Origin: Macrococcoides epidermidis
GTDB lineage: Bacteria > Bacillota > Bacilli > Staphylococcales > Staphylococcaceae
Strand: one strand, 5' to 3'
Assembly (NCBI RefSeq): GCF_042659445.1
Contig: NZ_JBHSSR010000001.1
Length of the DNA: 64,000 bases
A program made the translations under genes and the position numbers. Positions 22,347 to 29,722 of the stretch are shown here, in pieces (the stretch's first letter is position 1; the number at the start of each line of letters is the position of its first letter). The notes beneath the pieces are model-generated. The model saw only the letters and a program-made list of their open reading frames with translations. It did not search any database and was not told the DNA's origin.

Positions 22347-23984
22347 TTAGTTCATATTTTTGTTATTTAATCTTTCTATTTCTTCATCGATTTGCTTAAC
22401 ATCTATTCGTTCATATAATGGTGAAACAGATGCAAGTCTTTTTGGTAAATCCTCGATTACATACCATTCTAATGTTTCTATTCCCAGCATATCTTTTAGT
22501 TTTTCTGCACTAAATGGGAGGAAGGGATTCAATAATTGACTTAAATTTTGAATAATAAATACACATGTAGCTAAAGTTTCATCACATTTTTCTTTTACTT
22601 TTTTAAATGTAATCCATGGCTGTTGTTCGTCAAAGTATTTATTACATGTTCTTATAAATTCAAATATTAATTCTAACGCTTCTTTAATTTTAGTTGCTTC
22701 TATTAAATGCCCAACTTTTTGATAAAGTGAATGTGATTCATTTTTAATACCTTTATCAATTTCAGTTTGAGGGACTTCTAAATCATATGATTTTTCAATG
22801 AATTTAAATGTTCTATTAACGAGATTACCAAATGCACCAAGAAGTTCACTGTTATGACTATATATAAATTCTCTAAAAGAAAAATCTGCATCTCGAGATT
22901 CTGGTGCATTGATTGTAAAGAAATAGCGAATCGTATCAGGGTGATATCGTTCTATTAAATCCGGTATCCAGACTGCCCAATTTTGGCTGGTTGATATTTT
23001 TCGTTTTTCCAAAGTCATATATTCACTTGATACGATTGATTGTGGTAATCCATCAATATTTGCGCCCATTAGAATTGATGGCCAAATTACAGTGTGAAAC
23101 GGAATATTGTCTTTCCCATGAATATAATAAGATTTTGTTCCTTTCATCCAAAATTGTTGGTAATCCTGATTATTTATTTTTCCCCATGCTTCTGATGCCG
23201 TTAAATATCCAGCTACTGCTTCAATCCAGACATATATCTTTTTATCTTCAAATCCTTTGATTGGCACATCCACACCATTAGGTAAATCACGTGTCACAGA
23301 ACGATCAGGAATACCTTCTTTTAAATATCTTTCAGTTAGTGCCAATGCATTTTGACGCCAGTGATATTTCGTGCTCGTTTCTTTAAAATACTTTTCAAGT
23401 TGTTCCTGAAGACTACTAAATTTGTAATATAAATGATTTGTTTCTCTTATTACCGGTTCGTTACCACACAATTTACAACGCTTATTGATTAAATCTAGTG
23501 GATCGAGTATTGCTGAACATTGATCACATTGATCACCACGTGCTTTTGCGCCACAATTAGGACATTCACCTTCAACCAATCGATCAGGTAAAAACTGCTT
23601 ATCATGTTCACAATACGCTTGCTCTATCGTTTTTTGATAAAGCATATCATTACCATATAATTTTAAGAATAATGACTTTACACCTTCATGATGTTCGTTT
23701 GAGTCTGTTCTAGTATATAAATCATAAGTAAACCCTAATCGTGTAAAGCAATGTTGAAATTCCTGATGATAAGTATCAGCAATATCTCGAGTGGTCTTTC
23801 CTTCTTGTTTGGCACGTAGTGCAATAGGTGTTCCGTTACAATCACTTCCAGACACATATAATACTTCTTCACCAGTCTGTCTGTAATATCTTGCAATAAT
23901 GTCTCCAGGTAATAGTGCTGCGATATGACCAATGTGCAAAGAACCATTTGCATACGGCCATGCTCCTCCAATAAATACTGTCAT
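22347..23984 (-). CDS. metG: Methionyl-tRNA synthetase, second type (MetRS2-like)
   Basis: It charges tRNA-Met with methionine. The start MTVFIGGAWPYANGSLHIGHI at 23984 has an AAGGGGGAGATT site, giving 545 residues. HIGH (LHIGHI, residues 18-23), four-Cys double zinc knuckle (ECPNCGAK, DQCDQCSA, RCKLCGN) and a variant KMSKS reading KISTS near residue 328 are visible. It ends after the anticodon domain without the Trbp111-like C-terminal dimerisation domain of the usual staphylococcal enzyme (about 650 residues). The housekeeping copy is therefore probably elsewhere. Forms like this are known as MetRS2 and can tolerate MetRS inhibitors. A T-box leader controls it. Confidence 0.88.
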   Translation of the reverse strand: MTVFIGGAWPYANGSLHIGHIAALLPGDIIARYYRQTGEEVLYVSGSDCNGTPIALRAKQEGKTTRDIADTYHQEFQHCFTRLGFTYDLYTRTDSNEHHEGVKSLFLKLYGNDMLYQKTIEQAYCEHDKQFLPDRLVEGECPNCGAKARGDQCDQCSAILDPLDLINKRCKLCGNEPVIRETNHLYYKFSSLQEQLEKYFKETSTKYHWRQNALALTERYLKEGIPDRSVTRDLPNGVDVPIKGFEDKKIYVWIEAVAGYLTASEAWGKINNQDYQQFWMKGTKSYYIHGKDNIPFHTVIWPSILMGANIDGLPQSIVSSEYMTLEKRKISTSQNWAVWIPDLIERYHPDTIRYFFTINAPESRDADFSFREFIYSHNSELLGAFGNLVNRTFKFIEKSYDLEVPQTEIDKGIKNESHSLYQKVGHLIEATKIKEALELIFEFIRTCNKYFDEQQPWITFKKVKEKCDETLATCVFIIQNLSQLLNPFLPFSAEKLKDMLGIETLEWYVIEDLPKRLASVSPLYERIDVKQIDEEIERLNNKNMN

Positions 23985-24002
23985 TCTAAATCTCCCCCTT
24001 AA

Positions 24003-24275
24003 ATTCCATAAAAAAAGTCCCAATCGCAAAAATGCGATTAGGACGATATATAATATTCGTGGTACCACCTAAGTTCGTATATTACTCACATAATATACCT
24101 CATAAAGTTAATAACTTTAATCCATTAACGCTGGGCACGTCGCAATCTACTCATACAAACTTTCTTTGCGAAGCTTAGAGTCATCCTTTAATTCGTTACT
24201 TCTTTTCAGCTACCGAAGCTCTCTATTTTATGAATTAAATCTTCTCATCAATGCTATTTTTTATTATTAGATATA
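24003..24275 (-). promoter_or_regulatory. T-box riboswitch, Met specifier, upstream of metG
   Basis: On the minus strand the leader shows stem I with the upper helix TTTAATTC/GAATTAAA followed by AGGATGACTC, so the specifier codon is probably ATG (complement of 24182-24184). The T-box sequence TTAGGTGGTACCACG follows (about 24072-24058), and a terminator stem with CCTAATCGC..GCGATTGGG and a T7 run lies just before the ribosome binding site. Uncharged tRNA-Met would pair with GGTACC's T-box bulge and allow readthrough. The tRNA-responsive mechanism is established for this class. Confidence 0.9.
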
Positions 24276-24320
24276 ATATATAAGATAATTGTGAAAATTA
24301 CAATATATTTTTAAAGTTGA

Positions 24321-24351
24321 TTGACATGGAGTTAACTCCATCAATTATTGT
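24321..24351 (+). promoter_or_regulatory. MerR-type promoter with 19-bp spacer
   Basis: A consensus TTGACA (24321-24326) and TATTGT (24346-24351) are separated by 19 bp, and the spacer is filled by the perfect 16-bp dyad ATGGAGTTAACTCCAT (24326-24341). This is the classic layout for activation by DNA untwisting by MerR-family proteins. The target gene is the MerR regulator's own operon. Confidence 0.8.
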
Positions 24352-24371
24352 TTAGAAAAGGAGGCGAATAT

Positions 24372-24746
24372 ATGAAGATAGGAGAATTAAGTAAAACCGT
24401 AGACTTAAGCAAAGATACAATTCGTTATTATGAAAAGATGGGATTAATATCTCCAGCAATAATTAATAAAGTTAGAATTTATTCAGAAAAAGATATATTA
24501 CGTTTAAAAAGTATTCAAATTTTAAAAACAGCAAGATTTAGCCTTATGGAGATTAAAATTTTTATTGAATATGATAATAAATTTAATTCGATGGATGAGA
24601 TTTACAATATGCCACAAGATGATTTATCTTTGTTAAAAGATCTCATTAATAGAAAAATTGAAGAGATAGACCGAATTAAAAATGAATTAGAAATTGCTGC
24701 AAAGCTATTAAACAATATGAATAATAAATTGAAGGAGATTAAATGA
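24372..24746 (+). CDS. MerR-family transcriptional regulator
   Basis: A 124-residue regulator starting MKIGELSKTVDLSKDTIRYY, the MerR winged-helix start, with YSEKDILRLKSIQILKTARFSL as the second helix pair, and a long C-terminal coiled coil (KIEEIDRIKNELEIAAKLLNN). The tail holds no Cys, so metal sensing of the classical type is unlikely. It fits the small-ligand or TipAL/AdhR-like group. The start at 24372 follows AAAAGGAGGCG. The next gene overlaps by 4 bp. The 19-bp-spacer promoter upstream predicts autoactivation. Confidence 0.88.
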   Translation: MKIGELSKTVDLSKDTIRYYEKMGLISPAIINKVRIYSEKDILRLKSIQILKTARFSLMEIKIFIEYDNKFNSMDEIYNMPQDDLSLLKDLINRKIEEIDRIKNELEIAAKLLNNMNNKLKEIK

Positions 24747-25045
24747 TGATAATGTTAATCATTTTAGTACTGATATATGCATTACTGACAATTATTGCTT
24801 CGGTAGGAGCTCTGTTAAATAGTGGATTTAGTTTCATGTATCTTTTGTTCGCGTTAAATTCAATTTTAATGATATTTTCAGTTTATCCGACTTTAAATCT
24901 TATTCTATTAGCGACATCATTGGTATTATTTTGCGGTTTAGCGATAATACATGGCTTAATGATAAAAGATTTTCATTTATCTCATATTATAGTTAGAATT
25001 ATTATTTCGATTATTATTTTCGGAATTGCTTTTTATGTGAAGTAG
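24743..25045 (+). CDS. Four-helix membrane protein in MerR operon
   Basis: A 100-residue, almost entirely hydrophobic protein with about four membrane segments (residues 3-22, 27-45, 50-70, 79-98) and no polar domain. It overlaps the MerR gene by ATGA, so it is the only structural gene the regulator's promoter obviously drives. It is too short for a known transporter family and does not look like an SMR pump (no conserved membrane Glu in the first helix). Function unknown. Membrane stress or drug response is possible. Confidence 0.65.
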   Translation: MMIMLIILVLIYALLTIIASVGALLNSGFSFMYLLFALNSILMIFSVYPTLNLILLATSLVLFCGLAIIHGLMIKDFHLSHIIVRIIISIIIFGIAFYVK

Positions 25046-25051
25046 GAGATT

Positions 25052-25275
25052 GAAATTGGTAGAACCCCCAATTTCGACAGACAAATTTAATTTGAAATTG
25101 GTGAAACCCCAATTTCGGCAGGAAAATCCAATCTGAAATTGGTAAAATCCCAAATTCGTCTCACAATTTCGTTATTAAATTGGTAGAATCCCAAATTCGG
25201 CAGACAGATTCAATCTGAAATTGGTGAAACCCCAATTTCGAACTAACATTTCTTATCGAAATTGGAGATGCTCAC
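25052..25275. repeat. Tandem array of ~41-bp palindromic repeats
   Basis: Units begin at 25052, 25094, 25135, 25176, 25217 and a partial one at 25258, spaced 42, 41, 41, 41 and 41 bp. Each complete unit has GAAATTGG, a 7-8 nt centre, then CCAATTTC or CCAAATTC, so each can form a hairpin. The joining segments are also related (GRCAGR..AATYYAATYT). Units 1, 2 and 4 carry TTCGNCA after the dyad. The array fills most of the 302-bp gap (25046-25347) between the MerR operon and the fusB-like gene. No cas gene is present. Confidence 0.9.
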
Positions 25276-25347
25276 ATCAACTTTAATTTTTACTATCATT
25301 TTTATATTTATGCTATACTCAAATCATTAAAGTGAGGTATAGATATA

Positions 25348-25977
25348 ATGATAAAAGCATATGAATTTGCGCAAGTTATGAATAATGTGAATCAGTTACT
25401 TAAGATTTATAAAACAAATGATCCAACGACGAATAAAGCACAAAAAAATATTATATTAGACGAAATTAGAGCGATTTACATTGTGAATGGTATAGATGCA
25501 AGTGAGTATATTACTCAACTTGATGATATTCGGCTTTCCAAGACGAAAGCTACTATGATTCTTTCAGAAATGAAACAGTTTGTTGAACCTTTTGAAATGC
25601 CTTCCGCTAAACAAGTAGAGAAGTTATTCAAAAAGGTAAAGAAATTAAAGACACCACCAAATGATCAATATGATCTTCAGATGATGAGCTATCTCGGATG
25701 GAATGACCATTCTGCAAATCGAAAGTATATTGTCTATAAAGATAGTAAAGGTGCTTTTCAAAGTATATACGGGGAATTAGCTCCAACTAAAGTGAAGGGA
25801 TTTTGTTCGATTTGTCACCATGAATCTGATGTTTCATTATTCTTAAATAAGACAAAAGCGAATAGTGACGGAACATATACTAAAAAGGGTGACTATATTT
25901 GTCATGATAGCAATGTGTGTAATCAACATTTAGATGACATCGAAAAATTATATCATTTCATACAAAAAATAAAGTAA
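25348..25977 (+). CDS. FusB-family EF-G-binding protein (fusidic acid resistance type)
   Basis: A 209-residue protein that closely follows the FusB/FusC layout. The N-terminal four-helix bundle with IRLSKTKATMILSEMKQFVEPFEMPSA is followed by LFKKVKKLKTPPNDQYDL, a LGWNDHSANRKYI segment and a C-terminal zinc finger with Cys153/Cys156 (GFCSICHHE) and Cys185/Cys191 (YICHDSNVC). FusB proteins bind EF-G and free ribosomes stalled by fusidic acid. The conserved elements needed for binding appear intact. It may be intrinsic, like fusD/fusF of some staphylococci, or acquired. There is no mobile element beside it. Confidence 0.88.
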   Translation: MIKAYEFAQVMNNVNQLLKIYKTNDPTTNKAQKNIILDEIRAIYIVNGIDASEYITQLDDIRLSKTKATMILSEMKQFVEPFEMPSAKQVEKLFKKVKKLKTPPNDQYDLQMMSYLGWNDHSANRKYIVYKDSKGAFQSIYGELAPTKVKGFCSICHHESDVSLFLNKTKANSDGTYTKKGDYICHDSNVCNQHLDDIEKLYHFIQKIK

Positions 25978-26010
25978 GTGTCGATTGATTGACACTTACT
26001 TTATTTTTTA
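25967..26010. terminator. Bidirectional terminator between fusB-like gene and small membrane gene
   Basis: A 16-bp stem (AAATAAAGTAAGTGTC / GACACTTACTTTATTT) with an 8-nt loop and T/A flanks. It overlaps the last codons of the fusB-like gene and the end of the convergent gene. Confidence 0.85.
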
Positions 26011-26285
26011 TTAATACTTTTTCTTTTAATAATGAGATAGATCGTTATTATATTGACAATTGTAAAAGCTACAAAGATTATTAGCGAAATAGTAACTACA
26101 ATTTTGACCCATAATTCATCGCGTATGCTTAGTGTACGAATATTAACTAAGACGAATGCAAGTGAGATAATGAGTGAAAGAACAGGGGATACTAAATTCA
26201 TTTTATCTAAATTTGGATTGTTATAGCTTAAATATTTGATAATAACATCTCCTAAATAAGTATTTACTTCTTCTTCTGCCACCAT
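26001..26285 (-). CDS. Small two-helix membrane protein overlapping rtcB
   Basis: A 94-residue protein with two membrane segments (about residues 32-49 and 59-84) and a basic C-terminal tail RKSINKK. The assumed ATG at 26285 lies 22 bp inside the end of rtcB and lacks a clear ribosome binding site, so it is probably translated by coupling or from a later start. No family recognised. Its position in the same transcript as an RNA ligase is curious but not explanatory. Confidence 0.55.
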   Translation of the reverse strand: MVAEEEVNTYLGDVIIKYLSYNNPNLDKMNLVSPVLSLIISLAFVLVNIRTLSIRDELWVKIVVTISLIIFVAFTIVNIITIYLIIKRKSINKK

Positions 26286-27550
26286 TTAGGTGTTTCAATA
26301 CCTTTATGATTATATACTGGTTTAATGATGTCAATAATTTCAACTGAGTCATGAATATGTTTAATTATCTCATTAATCGGTTTATATGCATCAGGTGCTT
26401 CATCTAAAGTATCCTCCACAACCGTACTGCTATATATCCCTTCCATTTGCTTTTCAAATGTTTCTAAGTTGAGCGTCTGTTTAGCTTTTGAACGAGATAA
26501 TACGCGTCCTGCACCGTGTGGCGCAGAATAATTCCATTCTGGATTGCCTTTACCTTTTCCGATGATGATGCCATCACGCATATTGATTGGAATAACAACA
26601 TCTCTATCAAGACTCGCATCACATGCACCTTTACGAATTAAATAGTCTTTATCTTTTACCTCTATAAAATTATGAGGTGAATTTATGATTTTTGCATTGT
26701 CCATCTGTATTCCAAAGTAATTGAGGATAACGGCTGTCATCATTAAACGACTCGTTTCTGCGAAGCGGCAAGCAGCTGTCATATCATTAATGTAATGCAA
26801 TAAACTTTCACCTTTAAGATAGCTAACTTCTTCATCATAATGATTTTCCTGATTCAGTTGTTTTACAAATTTTATCATCGATTGAATAGCATGATGTTTA
26901 TCTTGTTCCTTTAGAACATTGATAATAGGAGTAACATCAATATTTTTATGACTCTCTCTAGCTAAATCCTGATAGTGTTTTTCTATTTTAGCCCCTAAGA
27001 AGCGGCTACCAGAATGAATCGTAAGGTAATATTCATCAGATTTGTTCTTTCCAATCTCAACAAAATGATTACCGCCGCCTAAAGTTCCGACTGAATTGAT
27101 TAATTGAATCATATTTACATTTTGAAATAGTAAAGATGTTTGAATTTCTTTTAAATTATCTAAAATAATATCTGTAATTTCTTGAGGTATATTATTAAAT
27201 ACAGGATGCTTAAGTTCATCGGTTCTTGGATATGTTGAAATATTATCAGTTATATACAGATCAAGTTCAGGAAAGTTAATATTATCAAGTTTACCTAATG
27301 GATAACTCATCATCCCACAACCAATATCCACACCGATAAATGCAGGTGGAATCTTGGCATTAGATTTGTTCATTAGAATAGATGTACCAATCGCACAACC
27401 TTTTCCCTCATGTACATCAGGCATCATCACAATATTAGTACCAGATAGAAAATCAAGGTTCGTCATATTCTGAACTCTATTCCTGGCAGCATCTTCAATG
27501 TTATCTGTCATGATAACCGCATGTGTATATTTTCCGGTGATGTTTATCAT
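26264..27550 (-). CDS. rtcB: RtcB-family RNA ligase
   Basis: RtcB joins 2',3'-cyclic phosphate (or 3'-phosphate) RNA ends to 5'-OH ends using GTP and Mn2+. The start MINITGKYTHAV at 27550 is set by a CGGAG site and gives 428 residues. Metal and guanylate motifs are visible: PDVHEGKGCAIGTS, GVDIGCGM, GGGNHF, HSGSR and the nucleotidyl-accepting His in APHGAGRVLSR near residue 345. No rtcA, archease or rtcR is adjacent. RtcB is unusual in staphylococci. Since MazF leaves such RNA ends, repair after toxin cleavage is a possible role. Confidence 0.92.
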   Translation of the reverse strand: MINITGKYTHAVIMTDNIEDAARNRVQNMTNLDFLSGTNIVMMPDVHEGKGCAIGTSILMNKSNAKIPPAFIGVDIGCGMMSYPLGKLDNINFPELDLYITDNISTYPRTDELKHPVFNNIPQEITDIILDNLKEIQTSLLFQNVNMIQLINSVGTLGGGNHFVEIGKNKSDEYYLTIHSGSRFLGAKIEKHYQDLARESHKNIDVTPIINVLKEQDKHHAIQSMIKFVKQLNQENHYDEEVSYLKGESLLHYINDMTAACRFAETSRLMMTAVILNYFGIQMDNAKIINSPHNFIEVKDKDYLIRKGACDASLDRDVVIPINMRDGIIIGKGKGNPEWNYSAPHGAGRVLSRSKAKQTLNLETFEKQMEGIYSSTVVEDTLDEAPDAYKPINEIIKHIHDSVEIIDIIKPVYNHKGIETPKWWQKKK

Positions 27551-27714
27551 TTTTATAACTCCGATCTTAAAAGTTCTTGTAACCATTTAATCATAAATGT
27601 AAAATATAGTCAAAACATGATATGTAGTGTAAATATTTGATAGATTAAATTAACATGGTAACTTATAATGGTATTAAATTACTTATTATCCATTTTAAAA
27701 TAGGGGTGTATATT

Positions 27715-27954
27715 ATGTATTCAATTTTTGAAAAATATCTCTTAAAGCATTTTTTATATGGCATTCTAATTGGATTTCTCTACGCGCTTTTGTTAAGTGA
27801 TCATTTACCATTTTTTTATGGTGGAATTGAATATTTATCAGAAGCACCTTTAATCAATTTTTTAATAAATATACTACAAATGATTTTTACAATTGCTATT
27901 CTCTATACTTTATTTGCTGTTTTGTATTATATGTATAAACCAAAAAAGTATTAA
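27715..27954 (+). CDS. Small two-helix membrane protein
   Basis: A 79-residue hydrophobic protein with segments at about residues 13-30 and 46-68 and a basic tail KPKKY. The ATG at 27715 follows AGGGGTG. Upstream in-frame starts lack sites. No family recognised. It lies between rtcB (divergent) and the DJ-1 gene, 53 bp upstream of the latter, and may share its transcript. Confidence 0.55.
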   Translation: MYSIFEKYLLKHFLYGILIGFLYALLLSDHLPFFYGGIEYLSEAPLINFLINILQMIFTIAILYTLFAVLYYMYKPKKY

Positions 27955-28007
27955 TTACATATGAATATGGGTATATATATGTATATATTTTTTAGGAGTG
28001 AATTTAA

Positions 28008-28679
28008 ATGAAAAAAATTATGATTATAAATACAAATACAGATCATTATAAAGGTTTAGAGGAAAAAACAGGTTTATGGTTAGGTGAGCTTGTTCATTTT
28101 TATGATTATTTTAAAGACAAAGACGTTGAGATAGATTTATACAGTGTTAATGGTGGTAAAGTACCGATTGATCCATTTAGCGTGAGTACTTTGATGTTAG
28201 ATTATAAGACTAAGAATTACATGGAAGATCCTGAGTTTATGAAATTATTAGATAATACAAAGTCTATACATGAAGAGGATGTAAGTGATTACGACGCAGT
28301 TTACTTTACTGGTGGACATGGTACTGTGTTTGATTTCGTTGATAACGAAGATATTTCTCGAATTCTTAAAGAAATAGATAAAGAAAAGAAAGTGATATCA
28401 TCTGTATGTCATGGTGCAGCAGCTTTACTGAACTTTGAGGACAATCGTTTGAAAGATACAGAGTTAACCGGATTCTCTAATCTAGAAGAACAGATAGTAA
28501 GAAAGACTAATAAAGTACCATTTCTATTAGAAGATGAGCTTAAGAAGAAGGGTGCGAATTATAAAAAAGCGGTATTACCGATGGCTTCGAAAGTCGTTCA
28601 GGATGGTAATATCATTACTGGACAAAATCCACAATCACCTAAAATTGTTGCGAAGAAAGTTTGGAGTGCAATTAAGTAA
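28008..28679 (+). CDS. DJ-1/PfpI family protein (Hsp31-like glutamine amidotransferase fold)
   Basis: A 223-residue single-domain protein of the class I amidotransferase-like superfamily. The nucleophile elbow SVCHGAAALL holds the catalytic Cys with the adjacent His. AVYFTGGHGTVFD supplies the expected Glu/Asp-side oxyanion region, and TGFSNLEE follows. Related proteins act as glyoxalases/deglycases or redox-stress chaperones. The exact reaction is not predictable. A TAGGAGTG site precedes it, and a wobble-rich terminator follows. The last codons of a second copy survive at 29486-29569. Confidence 0.88.
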   Translation: MKKIMIINTNTDHYKGLEEKTGLWLGELVHFYDYFKDKDVEIDLYSVNGGKVPIDPFSVSTLMLDYKTKNYMEDPEFMKLLDNTKSIHEEDVSDYDAVYFTGGHGTVFDFVDNEDISRILKEIDKEKKVISSVCHGAAALLNFEDNRLKDTELTGFSNLEEQIVRKTNKVPFLLEDELKKKGANYKKAVLPMASKVVQDGNIITGQNPQSPKIVAKKVWSAIK

Positions 28680-28702
28680 ATTCTAATATAACAATATTAT
28701 GT

Positions 28703-28740
28703 AAACAGACTGTCTATATTTGGATGGTTTGTTTTTTATG
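28703..28740 (+). terminator. Terminator after the DJ-1 gene
   Basis: A 12-bp stem AAACAGACTGTC / GGATGGTTTGTTT that relies on G-U wobble pairs, with a TATATTT loop and T6 tail. It works only on the plus strand. Confidence 0.65.
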
Positions 28741-28824
28741 GAGTTTAACTTTTTTATAATTTTTTTTTAGAATATTATTAATTTAAAGTGATATAATTAT
28801 AAAAAAATTTAGAGAGGTGAGATT

Positions 28825-29379
28825 ATGATAATACGATCGGTTGAAGTAAAAGATGCAGAGAAGATTCTAGAATATACAAAAATGGAAAAAGATGTACCTG
28901 AAGTTTGGATACGATCTTTAGATAAAAAAGAATATTCCATTATAAAAGAATTTTTGTACCATGCAATTTATGTACCTGAAGGGAGTAAAAAACCTAATAA
29001 ATCAATCGTAGATAAAAAAGAATTATTAAAGTATTATGAAGATTTTGGAAGAAAAGATGATTATACTATGGCAGCAGTAATAAATAATAGAGTAATAGGA
29101 TTAGCATGGTGTAGACAATTTAATGAAACTGATAAAAGTTATGGGTTCTATAAGGATGATTTTGTTGAATTAAATATTTCGATATTACCAGATTTTCGAA
29201 AACAAGGTTTAGGAAAAGTTCTTATGGAACAATTAATTTATTTATTAAAAAATAATAATGTTAATGGAATTTCATTAAGTGTTACGAATGGAAATTATGC
29301 ACAACAATTATATAAAAATATTGGATTTAAACCAATTGCTGTTAGAGATGAAGATACATTAATGATTAAAGAATTATAA
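28825..29379 (+). CDS. GNAT family N-acetyltransferase
   Basis: A 184-residue GNAT protein. The acetyl-CoA loop is FRKQGLGKVLMEQLI near residue 132, preceded by VELNISILPD, and the C-terminal end reads NGNYAQQLYKNIGF. The N-terminal ~90 residues carry an unusual Lys/Glu-rich segment (KKPNKSIVDKKELLKYYED) of unknown use. An AGAGAGGTGA site precedes the start. The substrate is unknown. It stands alone between the DJ-1 gene and the relic of a second DJ-1 copy, which suggests it was inserted into, or carried along with, a DJ-1 duplication. Confidence 0.8.
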   Translation: MIIRSVEVKDAEKILEYTKMEKDVPEVWIRSLDKKEYSIIKEFLYHAIYVPEGSKKPNKSIVDKKELLKYYEDFGRKDDYTMAAVINNRVIGLAWCRQFNETDKSYGFYKDDFVELNISILPDFRKQGLGKVLMEQLIYLLKNNNVNGISLSVTNGNYAQQLYKNIGFKPIAVRDEDTLMIKEL

Positions 29380-29485
29380 CAATCGTACTTTTTGGAAAGT
29401 ATGTTCAAATTCGTAGTGTAATTAAAGTATGAATATCAAAGTAATAATATTTAATACTCTAATCATTTCAATTAAGGTGTTTTAT

Positions 29486-29569
29486 GATAATAATATAAAA
29501 ATAATAACCGGACAAAATCCACAATCGCCATAAGGCGTGGCTAAGAAAGTCTGGAATGCAATTCAGTAA
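29486..29569 (+). pseudogene. 3' relic of a second DJ-1/PfpI gene
   Basis: Reading from 29486 gives DNNIKIITGQNPQSP, an in-frame TAA, then GVAKKVWNAIQ and a stop. The intact gene at 28008 ends DGNIITGQNPQSPKIVAKKVWSAIK, so this is the tail of a homologue with a two-residue insertion and an internal stop. No homologous sequence is evident upstream of 29486, so the gene was lost to deletion. It lies in the 343-bp gap 29380-29722, which otherwise holds only a terminator. Confidence 0.8.
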
Positions 29570-29597
29570 TTATTTTACGAAAGAATATATATATTAC

Positions 29598-29630
29598 AAT
29601 CTATCCATAGTTTTGGATAGATTTTTTTAT
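29598..29630 (+). terminator. Terminator after the DJ-1 relic
   Basis: A 9-bp stem AATCTATCC / GGATAGATT with a T-run. It corresponds in position to the terminator of the intact DJ-1 gene and seems to be the surviving terminator of the lost copy. Confidence 0.7.
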
Positions 29631-29722
29631 ATATTTACTGTCATATTAAGTTAATTATATAATATATGTAATTAAGTGTTAAACTATGGTAATATCAATT
29701 TAAAATACGAGGAGGGATGAAG

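Noticed and set aside
25052..25275. The repeat array as a CRISPR array
   Set aside because: The segments between the dyads are themselves related from unit to unit and so are not unique spacers, and no cas gene is present.
28008..28679. DJ-1 protein as a PfpI intracellular protease
   Set aside because: Sequence supports only the family fold with a Cys-His elbow. Protease activity is not general in this family, so I left the reaction open.
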